A stretch of DNA of 64,000 nt from JBFWRI01 sp050248995 (GTDB taxonomy: Bacteria > Pseudomonadota > Alphaproteobacteria > JAIXQD01). The notes under the pieces are model-generated. The model had not been told where the DNA came from and did not search any database. It saw only the letters and a list, made by a program, of their open reading frames with translations. The stretch spans positions 1 to 64,000 of the forward strand of contig JBFWRI010000006.1 in assembly GCA_050248995.1 (NCBI GenBank). The letters are read 5' to 3'. Position numbers and translations under genes: made by a program. Of the stretch, positions 17,794 through 25,240 are shown piece by piece (the stretch's first letter is position 1; every line of letters begins with the position of its first letter).

Positions 17794-18150
17794 ATGCCGT
17801 TCTACGAATCTATCTTTATTGCCCGGCAGGATGTCACGCCGGCACAGGTGGAAGCACTTACCACCCAATTCACTGATCTGCTGAAAGCCAACGGCGGCAA
17901 AGTGACAAAGACCGAGAGCTGGGGTCTGCGTCGCCTGGCCTACCGCGTCAACAAGAACCGCAAGGGCCACTACGTCATGTTCAACATCGACGCACCCGCA
18001 CCGGCCGTTCAGGAAATGGAACGCAATATGAAGATCAACGAAGACGTTCTGCGCTTCCTGACCGTCAAGGTTGACGAGCTGGAAGAAGGACCGTCACCGA
18101 TGCTGCGCAAGCAAAAAGAACGTTTTGAAGGTGAAGGAGAAGCCGCATGA
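17794..18150 (+). CDS. rpsF: Ribosomal protein bS6
   Basis: 118 residues starting MPFYESIFIARQD, with the NKNRKGHYVMFNI core of S6 and an acidic/basic tail. It pairs with bS18 on the small-subunit platform. AAGGAAGGAG just upstream is an excellent Shine-Dalgarno and fixes the start at 17794. The 139-base gap upstream contains short inverted repeats that may be a leader, but no motif could be assigned. Stop overlaps rpsR (ATGA). Confidence 0.96.
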   Translation: MPFYESIFIARQDVTPAQVEALTTQFTDLLKANGGKVTKTESWGLRRLAYRVNKNRKGHYVMFNIDAPAPAVQEMERNMKINEDVLRFLTVKVDELEEGPSPMLRKQKERFEGEGEAA

Positions 18151-18470
18151 TGAATGATCGTCCCGCACGCGCACCGCGTGAAGATGGCGCCGAAGGCGGT
18201 TTCGCCGGCAAGCGCTCTGGTAGTTTTGGCGGCGGTTTCCGCCGTCGCAAATCGTGCCCGTTTACCGGCACGAACGCCCCCAAGATCGACTATAAGGATG
18301 TCAAGCTGCTCAGCCGTTATGTAACGGAACGCGGCAAGATCATCCCCAGCCGCATCTCGGCTGTCAGCACCAAGAAGCAGCGTGAACTGGCGCAGGCCAT
18401 CAAGCGCGCACGCTTCCTGGCCCTGATGCCCTACGCGGCTCAGGTCGGCGGCGCTAACGAACGCGACTAA
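18147..18470 (+). CDS. rpsR: Ribosomal protein bS18
   Basis: 107 residues. The core RRKSCPFTGTNAPKIDYKDVK and LLSRYVTERGKIIPSRI are unmistakable. The N-terminal extension (about 30 residues, Gly/Arg-rich) is longer than in Escherichia coli but common in alphaproteobacteria. Coupled to rpsF. Confidence 0.96.
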   Translation: MMNDRPARAPREDGAEGGFAGKRSGSFGGGFRRRKSCPFTGTNAPKIDYKDVKLLSRYVTERGKIIPSRISAVSTKKQRELAQAIKRARFLALMPYAAQVGGANERD

Positions 18471-18478
18471 GCACGGCC

Positions 18479-19468
18479 ATGACCGATACATCCGCCAACC
18501 CGAACAACAGCAGCCGCGCCGGCTTCAGTGCCAGCGCGCACATGCTGTCGTTCCTTGGCGGCTGCATCAGCGGGGTACTGTTCGCGCAGGTTTTTGGCGG
18601 CGGCTGGTTTGGCATTCTGTGTGCCTATCTGTGCATCCTGCCAATTTATCTGGCGGCACTGGCTGGCGGACGTGGCCCTGCCATTACGGCAACGGCCTTC
18701 AGCCTGCTGGCGGTCTTTCTGCAACAAGGCGGCATGGCGGCGGCTATTTTCGCCCTGATGTTTGCCGTGCCGGCTATGGTGGTTGGCCGCGTCAGCCTGA
18801 TCCGGCTGCAGGGCAACTGGGTGGATGGCGGCATCGTGCTGCAAACCCTGCTGGTTATCGGCAGCCTTTTGGTGCTGTTCGCAGCCATGATGGTCAGCAC
18901 GCACGAAGGCGGTCTGGCGGCTTCCCTGGCGAAAGTGGCTGAAAGCTATGTCGATGTCTTCCAGCAGATGAATCCCGAAATGACGCCCGAGCAGGCCCAG
19001 CAAATGACGGAAGTCTTTACGCGCGCCCTGCCCAGCATCATCATCTGCAGCTGGTTTTTCGTGCAGCTGGTTAACCTGGGTATTGCCCAGTGGGTGGCAA
19101 ACGAAATCGGCAAGGCCCAGCGGCCGGTCATCAAGGCAAGCGCGCTTGAACTGCCCAACTATATCTCGGTCGCTTTTGTGCTGTTTGCACTGGCGCCGTA
19201 TGTCACCGATTCCAACGTTGGTATGGTGACAGGCACGATCGCCGTGTTGCTGGGTGTAGGCATGGCCCTTGTCGGCCTCGCCATTTTGCACCTGATGATC
19301 GACGGCTTCATGCGCCGCCGCAACTGGAACCGCGCGCTGCGCGTTGCCGTGTTCGTATTCTACTATCTGGTCATGATGGTCGTGCAGGTGCCGCTATTCC
19401 TGGCGCTGGCGCTCGGCCTTGCCGACCCTTGGCTCAAGTTCCGTAACAAGCTTAACCTATCTGTATAA
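18479..19468 (+). CDS. DUF2232 membrane protein (YybS-like)
   Basis: 329 residues with about eight hydrophobic segments. DUF2232 proteins lie between rpsR and rplI in many alphaproteobacteria and this position, size and membrane profile match. The N-terminus (about 20 residues) is hydrophilic. Function is not established; an ECF-type S-component-like fold has been proposed for the family. Ends 15 bases before rplI. Confidence 0.8.
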   Translation: MTDTSANPNNSSRAGFSASAHMLSFLGGCISGVLFAQVFGGGWFGILCAYLCILPIYLAALAGGRGPAITATAFSLLAVFLQQGGMAAAIFALMFAVPAMVVGRVSLIRLQGNWVDGGIVLQTLLVIGSLLVLFAAMMVSTHEGGLAASLAKVAESYVDVFQQMNPEMTPEQAQQMTEVFTRALPSIIICSWFFVQLVNLGIAQWVANEIGKAQRPVIKASALELPNYISVAFVLFALAPYVTDSNVGMVTGTIAVLLGVGMALVGLAILHLMIDGFMRRRNWNRALRVAVFVFYYLVMMVVQVPLFLALALGLADPWLKFRNKLNLSV

Positions 19469-19483
19469 ACTAAGGAGAGTACC

Positions 19484-20035
19484 ATGATTGATGTAATTCT
19501 GATGGAGCGTGTCGAACGCCTCGGCCAACTGGGTGACGTTGTCCGCGTGCGTCCGGGTTTTGCCCGCAACTACCTGCTGCCGCGCAAGAAAGCCCTGCGT
19601 GCCACACCGGCCAACCTTGAATTCTTCAAGGGCAAGAAGGCTGAAATCGAAGCGACCAACCTGGCCGCCAAGAAGGATGCCGAAAAGGTTGCCGCAAAGG
19701 TTGACGGCAGCAAGCTGGTTGTCATCCGCCAGGCGGGTGAAGCCGGCCAGCTGTTCGGTTCGGTCACCGCGCGCGATATCGCCGCCGACCTGAAGACCGC
19801 CGGCACCACCGTTGACAAGTCGCAAGTGCAGATCGACACGCCGATCAAGTCCCTGGGCCTGTACAAGGTAAAGGTTCGCCTGCACCCGGAAGTTGCCGTG
19901 ACGATCAGCGTCAACGTCGCCCGTTCGCAGGAAGAAGCGGAAGTGCAGGAAAAGACCGGCCACGCGATTGTGAAGAAGGAAGAAGCTGCTGCAGCGGAAA
20001 CCGCTCCCGAACCCACAAACGAAACCGCAGCCTAA
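19484..20035 (+). CDS. rplI: Ribosomal protein bL9
   Basis: 183 residues. The N-terminal domain shows VILMERVERLGQLGDVVRVRPGFARNYLLPR, the L9 signature, followed by the connecting helix and C-domain (to about 148). An Ala/Glu/Thr-rich tail of about 35 residues extends past the usual length of 149. AAGGAGAG precedes the start. Followed by a strong terminator. Confidence 0.96.
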   Translation: MIDVILMERVERLGQLGDVVRVRPGFARNYLLPRKKALRATPANLEFFKGKKAEIEATNLAAKKDAEKVAAKVDGSKLVVIRQAGEAGQLFGSVTARDIAADLKTAGTTVDKSQVQIDTPIKSLGLYKVKVRLHPEVAVTISVNVARSQEEAEVQEKTGHAIVKKEEAAAAETAPEPTNETAA

Positions 20036-20050
20036 TATATCGCCATCTGG

Positions 20051-20080
20051 AAAAGCCCCGCATTGCGGGGCTTTTTCTTT
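20051..20080 (+). terminator. Intrinsic terminator after rplI
   Basis: A perfect 11-base-pair stem (AAAAGCCCCGC and GCGGGGCTTTT) with a three-base loop, followed by a T-rich run. It ends the rpsF-rpsR-DUF2232-rplI operon. Confidence 0.9.
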
Positions 20081-20105
20081 TATAGAATTACCCCCGTTAT
20101 CCTCG

Positions 20106-20114
20106 TTATCCACA
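20106..20114 (+). promoter_or_regulatory. DnaA box upstream of dnaB
   Basis: TTATCCACA is a perfect consensus DnaA box 48 bases before the dnaB start, with a weaker related CGTTATCCTCG 12 bases earlier. It may let DnaA regulate the helicase gene. Confidence 0.45.
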
Positions 20115-20125
20115 GGCAGTTTCCG

Positions 20126-20155
20126 TTGGCCTAGGCCCGATTCGACGTCTATCGT
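20126..20155 (+). promoter_or_regulatory. Candidate dnaB promoter for a leaderless start
   Basis: TTGGCC (20126-20131) and TATCGT (20150-20155) are 18 bases apart; the ATG at 20162 lies at the expected transcription start and no Shine-Dalgarno precedes it. Confidence 0.35.
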
Positions 20156-20161
20156 CGGGTC

Positions 20162-21664
20162 ATGGCCGACCTTATCCGCATGCCCCAAAACCCCGTTCCT
20201 GCTGCCGTTGGCACAGGCGCTGAATACCGCCAGCAACCCCACAACATCGAAGCCGAACAGGCGCTGCTAGGCGCGCTGCTGGTCAACAACAAGGCCTTCG
20301 AAAAGGTTGGCGAGTTCCTGCGTGCCGAACATTTCTTTGACGCGACGCACAGCCGTATCTTTGCCGCCATCAATACGTTGATCGAAAAAGGCCAGGTCGC
20401 CAATCCGGTCACGCTGAAGCCGTTTTTTGAAACCGACCAGATGATGCAAAACAACTGGGGCGGTGTTGGTTATCTGGCTCAGCTGGCCGCCAGTGTTATT
20501 ACCGTCGTCAACACCGAAGATTACGGCCGGACACTGCATGATTTATACCTGCGCCGCATGCTGATTGATATCGGCGAAGGCACCGTGCTGGATGCCTATG
20601 CGCCTGATGTCGAAGAAACAGCAATGGAACAAATCGAACAGACTGAAGCCAAGCTATTCGACCTTGCATCCACCGGCGACGTACGCGGCGGCTTTATCAG
20701 CCTTGAAAAATCGCTGACACAGGCCGTGCGCACAGCCGAAACCGCTTTCAAGCGCGCCAGCCATGTGACCGGCGTCACCACGGGTCTGCGCGACATGGAC
20801 CGCCGTCTGGGCGGCCTGCAGAAATCCGACCTGATTATCCTCGCTGCCCGCCCCGCCATGGGCAAATCGGCGCTGGCCACGAACATCGCGCTGAACGCGG
20901 CGCGTGCTTATATCAAAAGTTCTGGCAGCGAAGGTTCGGGCGCCGCTATCTTCTCGCTGGAAATGTCGGCCGAGCAGCTGGCAAACCGTATTCTGGCCGA
21001 TGTCTGCAGCATCCCGTCCGATAAAATCCGCCGCGGTGAAATCCGTGCCGACGACTTCCAGAAACTGTATAACGGCACGCAGGAAATCTATAACACGCCG
21101 CTATACATCGATGATACACCCGGCCTGTCGATTGCCGGCGTGCGCACCCGCGCGCGCCGCCTGAAACGCCAGCATCCGGAAATCGGCTTGATCATCATCG
21201 ATTACCTGCAGCTGCTGCGCGGCAGCAGCACCAAGAATACCGACAACCGCGTGCAGGAAATCTCGGAAATTACGCGCGGTCTGAAAGCCATCGCCAAGGA
21301 ACTTGATGTTCCCGTGCTGGCGCTGTCACAGCTTAGCCGCGCTGTCGAAGCGCGTGAAGACAAACGCCCGCAGCTGGCCGACCTTCGTGAATCGGGAACG
21401 ATCGAACAAGACGCCGACGTCGTGATGTTCATCTACCGCCAGGAATATTACCTGTCGCGCGAAGAGCCGATCAAGAAGGGCGACGAAGACGAAAGCAAGT
21501 TCCTGCAACGTTGTCAGCGCTGGCAGGAAAACATGGAAAAGGCCCATAATCTGGCCGAAGTCATCATCGCCAAGCAGCGTCACGGCCCTACCGGCACAGT
21601 TGACCTGTTCTTCGATGGCATGTTCACGCGCTTTGCCGACGTCGATAAGGACCATCACCAGTAA
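20162..21664 (+). CDS. dnaB: Replicative DNA helicase DnaB
   Basis: 500 residues, hexameric fork helicase. An N-terminal DnaG-interacting domain (HNIEAEQALLGALL) is followed by the RecA-like motor: Walker A AARPAMGKSALA, Walker B IGLIIIDYLQLL, and the DLRESGTIEQDADVVMF signature. A Ser replaces the commoner Thr in the P-loop, which is tolerated in the family. The next gene's ATG overlaps its stop (TAATG). Confidence 0.96.
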   Translation: MADLIRMPQNPVPAAVGTGAEYRQQPHNIEAEQALLGALLVNNKAFEKVGEFLRAEHFFDATHSRIFAAINTLIEKGQVANPVTLKPFFETDQMMQNNWGGVGYLAQLAASVITVVNTEDYGRTLHDLYLRRMLIDIGEGTVLDAYAPDVEETAMEQIEQTEAKLFDLASTGDVRGGFISLEKSLTQAVRTAETAFKRASHVTGVTTGLRDMDRRLGGLQKSDLIILAARPAMGKSALATNIALNAARAYIKSSGSEGSGAAIFSLEMSAEQLANRILADVCSIPSDKIRRGEIRADDFQKLYNGTQEIYNTPLYIDDTPGLSIAGVRTRARRLKRQHPEIGLIIIDYLQLLRGSSTKNTDNRVQEISEITRGLKAIAKELDVPVLALSQLSRAVEAREDKRPQLADLRESGTIEQDADVVMFIYRQEYYLSREEPIKKGDEDESKFLQRCQRWQENMEKAHNLAEVIIAKQRHGPTGTVDLFFDGMFTRFADVDKDHHQ

Positions 21665-22143
21665 TGCATAATCTCTCCCTGCTTGATAAGGACTTGTCGG
21701 TCATTTTCCCCGAGCCATCATTGCAGGCAGAATGCAGGGCAGCGCGTGATAAAATCCTGAAAGCCGGTCTGCTGCAGCTGTTCAAGAAAAATCTGGCCCT
21801 GTTTATGGCGTCCGAATTTCATGATGTCTTTGACCGCGAACTCGAGATTGTTATGGCGGGCCGGCCCGACGGCGGCGGCTTTATAACTGTCGCTACCGAA
21901 AAAGAAAAATATATGTTCCTGTGTGCGCCTGACGGCCCCACAAAAGCCTTTAGCGTAAAAACCTGTGACGTCATGGCCGGCGGCGAAGTGCACAAACTTG
22001 TCCGCAGTCAAGACCTGCAGGAAGCTTCGGAAAACGCCGGGCCGGTCAGGCCAGAAACAGAGGCGCTTATCCTGGAACTTTGCTCTGCTGCCCCCAGCGT
22101 GCCCTTTTGCCTTGTTTTCGGGGCTACACGCAGCCTGAACTAA
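21664..22143 (+). CDS. Unknown protein downstream of dnaB
   Basis: 159 residues, soluble by appearance, not recognised. The N-terminal half is helical (AECRAARDKILKAGLLQLFKKN), the rest mixed. In relatives this slot after dnaB often holds alr, but no PLP lysine motif is present here. The start overlaps the dnaB stop, so expression is probably coupled. Confidence 0.6.
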   Translation: MHNLSLLDKDLSVIFPEPSLQAECRAARDKILKAGLLQLFKKNLALFMASEFHDVFDRELEIVMAGRPDGGGFITVATEKEKYMFLCAPDGPTKAFSVKTCDVMAGGEVHKLVRSQDLQEASENAGPVRPETEALILELCSAAPSVPFCLVFGATRSLN

Positions 22144-22159
22144 TGGCCCCCCTTGGGGG

Positions 22160-22187
22160 CTGACAAACAGCCCCGGCATGCTAGATT
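22160..22187 (+). promoter_or_regulatory. Promoter for leaderless mlaE
   Basis: CTGACA (22160-22165) and TAGATT (22182-22187), 16 bases apart; the ATG at 22194 sits at the predicted start of transcription. A GC hairpin (22146-22160) lies just before it, without a T-run. Confidence 0.5.
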
Positions 22188-22193
22188 TTGCGC

Positions 22194-22985
22194 ATGATTA
22201 CCCTTGCCAACAATGCTTTGCAGACCATCGGCGCAACCGTCCTGAACTTTGCCCTCGGCACCGGCCGTTTTACCCTGTTCACGGCCAACAGTGTCAGCCA
22301 CATCCTTCGTCCGCCCTATTACCTGCGCCAGTTGGTGCGGCAGATGCTGGATATCGGTTATTACTCGTTGCCGGTTGTCGGCCTGACAGCCCTTTTCACC
22401 GGCATGGTCCTGGCACTTCAATCATATACCGGCTTCTCGCGCTTCAATGCCGAAAGCGCTATTGCCAACGTTGTCGTGCTGTCGATGACCCGCGAACTTG
22501 GTCCCGTGCTGGCAGGCCTGATGGTCGCTGGGCGCATCGGTGCAGCCATTGCCGCTGAAGTCGGCACCATGCGCGTTACTGAACAGATCGATGCGTTGAC
22601 CACGCTTTCAACCAGCCCGTTTAAATATCTGATCGCACCACGCCTGCTGGCGGGCATCCTGATGCTACCTGTTCTGGTATTGATTGCCGATATCATCGGC
22701 GTTATGGGGGGCTGGCTGGTCGGTGTCTACCGACTTGATTTCAATTCGGCGAATTATATCCACCAGACGCTTGATTTCATGGAACCGATCGACGTTATTT
22801 CCGGCCTTATCAAAGCATCTGTTTTCGGCTTCATCATCACCCTGATGGGCTGCTATCATGGCTTCAATTCATCGGGTGGTGCGGCCGGCGTCGGAACAGC
22901 CACGCGCAACGCGGTTGTCAGCGCATCCATTCTTATCCTGGTCACGAACTACATCATGACCGGCATCTTCTTCTCGGAAGGATGA
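22194..22985 (+). CDS. mlaE: MlaE family phospholipid ABC transporter permease
   Basis: About 263 residues with five to six hydrophobic segments. The segment ARELGPVL-like TRELGPVLAGLMVAGRIGAAIAAEVGTMRVTEQIDAL is the family's coupling helix and signature (shown here as seen between residues 95 and 135). It moves phospholipids between membranes with the ATPase MlaF and a MCE protein MlaD. The ATG at 22194 is preferred over a TTG two codons upstream. A 90-residue gene separates it from mlaF; no MCE gene is nearby. Confidence 0.9.
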   Translation: MITLANNALQTIGATVLNFALGTGRFTLFTANSVSHILRPPYYLRQLVRQMLDIGYYSLPVVGLTALFTGMVLALQSYTGFSRFNAESAIANVVVLSMTRELGPVLAGLMVAGRIGAAIAAEVGTMRVTEQIDALTTLSTSPFKYLIAPRLLAGILMLPVLVLIADIIGVMGGWLVGVYRLDFNSANYIHQTLDFMEPIDVISGLIKASVFGFIITLMGCYHGFNSSGGAAGVGTATRNAVVSASILILVTNYIMTGIFFSEG

Positions 22986-22986
22986 T

Positions 22987-23259
22987 ATGACTGGCACAAT
23001 GCCCCACATGTCGATCGAAGAATTCCAGGCGCTGGCGGAAGACGTTTTTAACGACGATCCTGCCTATATGATTGACCTGCGCAACGCGCTGGCGGCTTGC
23101 GACAGGGACAGGGGCAAGATGCTCGACGTATTAGGCGATTTTGTTGAACGTGCCGGCAATGAATATATTGAACGCACAGGCGCACCAATTCGCGATGAAG
23201 ATTTCACAGCGCGGGTCATGGAACAAATTCGCATGAAGGAAGGTCGGCACCATGCCTAA
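22987..23259 (+). CDS. Small unknown protein between mlaE and mlaF
   Basis: 90 residues, acidic, helical, no signal peptide. Not recognised. AAGGATGAT supports the start one base after the mlaE stop, and the end overlaps the mlaF start by eight bases, so it is tightly embedded in the transporter operon. It could be a cytosolic accessory factor of this transporter; that is inferred from position alone. Confidence 0.65.
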   Translation: MTGTMPHMSIEEFQALAEDVFNDDPAYMIDLRNALAACDRDRGKMLDVLGDFVERAGNEYIERTGAPIRDEDFTARVMEQIRMKEGRHHA

Positions 23260-24034
23260 GATCGAACTGCGCGATGTCAAAAAAGCTTTCGGCCCTAAAG
23301 TGGTGCTGGATGGCATTTCGACGAAAGTCGAAAAAGGTCAGTCGCTGGTTGTCATCGGCGGCTCGGGCAGCGGCAAGTCGGTCACGCTGAAGTGCATTCT
23401 GGGACTGATGGAGCCTGACAGCGGCCAGGTCCTGATCGATGGACAGGATACGACCCACCTGCGTGGCGGCGCGCGCGAAGAAATGATGAAAAAATTCGGC
23501 ATGCTGTTCCAAGGTGCGGCTTTGTTCGACAGCCTGCCGGTATGGGAAAACGTGGCCTTCGGGCTTATCCAAGGCCAACAGATGAAGCGTGCCGAGGCCA
23601 AAGAACGTGCTATTGCCAAGCTGGAACAGGTAGGCCTGAGCGCTGACGTCGGCGAGCTGCGTCCGGCGGAACTATCGGGCGGCATGCAAAAGCGCGTGTC
23701 GCTGGCCCGCGCCATCGCCGCCGAGCCGGAGATCATCTTCTTCGACGAACCCACAACTGGCCTTGACCCCATTATGGCCGACGTCATCAACGAACTGATT
23801 AAGAAATGCGTGCGCGAACTGGGGGCCACGGCTGTTTCCATCACGCACGACATGGCGTCATGCCGCCGCATCGCAGACCGTGTGGCCATGATTTATGAAG
23901 GGAAATTCATCTGGGAAGGCGCCGTGCAGGATATCGACCGCAGCGGCAATGAATATGTTGATCAGTTTATTCACGGCCGCGCTGAAGGCCCCATCAAAAT
24001 GCAGGTTAAAGGCTACGCCCGCGCCCAAGGGTAG
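23252..24034 (+). CDS. mlaF: MlaF family ABC transporter ATPase
   Basis: 260 residues. Walker A GGSGSGKSVTLK, Q-loop in GMLFQGAALFDSL, signature LSGGMQKRVSLARAIA, Walker B IIFFDEPTTGLDPI, H-loop SITHDM. The Phe-Asp-Ser-Leu after the Q-loop and the C-terminal DQFIHGRAEGPI match MlaF-type ATPases. It powers phospholipid transport with MlaE. AAGGTCGG lies upstream of the ATG. Confidence 0.93.
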   Translation: MPKIELRDVKKAFGPKVVLDGISTKVEKGQSLVVIGGSGSGKSVTLKCILGLMEPDSGQVLIDGQDTTHLRGGAREEMMKKFGMLFQGAALFDSLPVWENVAFGLIQGQQMKRAEAKERAIAKLEQVGLSADVGELRPAELSGGMQKRVSLARAIAAEPEIIFFDEPTTGLDPIMADVINELIKKCVRELGATAVSITHDMASCRRIADRVAMIYEGKFIWEGAVQDIDRSGNEYVDQFIHGRAEGPIKMQVKGYARAQG

Positions 24035-24078
24035 TCGCGGTTAATGGAATAAGAAATATTCTAAGCCTTTTGTTGCAT

Positions 24079-24138
24079 TGCCCTCTGAAATCCCCGGGCA
24101 TAGCCTTGACAGGTAGTTTCGCTACAAGTCAGAGGGCA
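24079..24138 (+). promoter_or_regulatory. Inverted repeat that could hide the ribosome-binding site
   Basis: TGCCCTCTGA (24079-24088) and TCAGAGGGCA (24129-24138) are perfect complements 40 bases apart. The right arm contains the GAGGGC that would serve as Shine-Dalgarno for the ATG at 24144. Confidence 0.45.
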
Positions 24139-24143
24139 TCTTA

Positions 24144-24326
24144 ATGGTTTCAGTTACTATTTGTGCGCTTGGTGGTGCGGCATGGGCTGCGCAGCACACA
24201 CAAGGTAACTTTACCGAAAGGCTTAAAAGCGCCGCTGTCGGGGCATTCATAGGCGCGATACTGGGCATAGTCGTCCACAACTCCATGCCCCATGCCGACG
24301 CCCACACTTTCCCGGCACTGGGGTAA
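24144..24326 (+). CDS. Small membrane protein, unknown
   Basis: 60 residues. A hydrophobic N-terminus (MVSVTICALGGAAWAA) and a second Gly/Ala-rich helix (AAVGAFIGAILGIVV) suggest a two-helix or glycine-zipper-like inner-membrane peptide ending in a His-containing tail. GAGGGC precedes the start by six bases. Not recognised; being short, its reality is moderate. Confidence 0.45.
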   Translation: MVSVTICALGGAAWAAQHTQGNFTERLKSAAVGAFIGAILGIVVHNSMPHADAHTFPALG

Positions 24327-24350
24327 CTGGATCAGCCTTGCTAAAAGTTT

Positions 24351-24914
24351 TTAAGCGTGCGCTTCGGTGAAAACGCTGCGGCGCGACGATGTTGCACGCG
24401 CCGGCATGCGAACGACCTTGCCTTCGGTGCTAGACAAGAATGCCTTGCTTTGCTTCCACAGTTCCTGGCGGAACTTGCGGCCACGCGCGCCAACATCCAT
24501 CACCAGTTGCTCCATGTCACGCACTTGTTTGGCCAAGGCCGGTTCATTGCACTTCTTCAACTCGTTCTGCGCACGCGTCATCAGCACCAATGCTTCCCGG
24601 CAGTCTTCGGCCATTTTGGCCTTGCGAGCCGCGCTTTGGCCTTTCTGGTCCATCCAGGCCTTGCAGCGGCCCCATGTACGCGCCGCGCTGATGCCAATCA
24701 CATACCAGCAGCCCGCTTTTGCGGATTCGGTTTGCACAGGCGCCTCGCCGGTGCCAAACGCCGTGCGCCACAAGGCATCAAAGCTGATACCATTTTGAAC
24801 AAGGTTCAGGGCGCGGCGTGCACTTTCAGGGGCGCTCTCGTCATGACTTTCCCACAGCGTGCGAAGCACGGGGGTTGAAAACAAATCTTCGTTCACTGCT
24901 AAAGCGGCAGACAT
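24351..24914 (-). CDS. Unknown soluble protein
   Basis: 187 residues starting MSAALAVNEDLFS. GAGGAT eight bases before the ATG at 24914 favours this start over an upstream one at 25079, whose extra 55 residues (His-rich, translated from the AT-rich gap) look non-coding. Predicted mostly helical, with a Lys/Arg-rich coiled segment in the C-terminal half. Not recognised. A possible -10 (TATAAA, minus strand, 24946-24951) lies upstream. Confidence 0.6.
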   Translation of the reverse strand: MSAALAVNEDLFSTPVLRTLWESHDESAPESARRALNLVQNGISFDALWRTAFGTGEAPVQTESAKAGCWYVIGISAARTWGRCKAWMDQKGQSAARKAKMAEDCREALVLMTRAQNELKKCNEPALAKQVRDMEQLVMDVGARGRKFRQELWKQSKAFLSSTEGKVVRMPARATSSRRSVFTEAHA

Positions 24915-25240
24915 TTTTCTTATCCTCGAGTTGATCGGGACGGGTTTTATATGATGGAACTGGTAAAAGATTAAGGCAGAAAGATGTTGTTTTTGTTGAA
25001 TTTCATGTGCGTGACTCATGTGCAACATCGGCTGTTTACGCATAAACACAACATCATGTGTATGTGATTCCGCACACACACAATCTGTCGCATCATATTG
25101 CTGGCGAATCTATATCGACCACTCAACACACTGAATTAGGAATGCAGTCATACATATGCAGCCACCAGCAAAAACCCACCGGCACGGCAAGATTAAAAAT
25201 AAGTGTTCACTTTTTGTTCTTTCCAAGATATAACTGATTC
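24915..25240. other. 326-base AT-rich divergent intergenic region with CATGTG repeats
   Basis: No gene supported. It lies between divergent starts. CATGTGC occurs at 25004-25010 and 25017-25023 (13 bases apart) and CATGTGT at 25055-25061. An imperfect inverted repeat joins GATGTTGTTTTTG (about 24983) and AAACACAACATC (about 25044). These look like regulatory sites for one or both genes. Confidence 0.4.
25206..25234 (+). promoter_or_regulatory. Promoter for leaderless radA
   Basis: TTCACT (25206-25211) and TATAAC (25229-25234) with a 17-base spacer; the radA ATG is at 25241, the expected first transcribed base. No Shine-Dalgarno is present. Confidence 0.55.

Noticed and set aside
22146..22160. 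Terminator before mlaE
   Set aside because: A GC hairpin without a T-run; it also overlaps the likely -35 of mlaE.
24915..25079. N-terminal extension of the gene at 24351-24914
   Set aside because: The added 55 codons cover an AT-rich promoter-like region and there is a good ribosome-binding site at the inner ATG.
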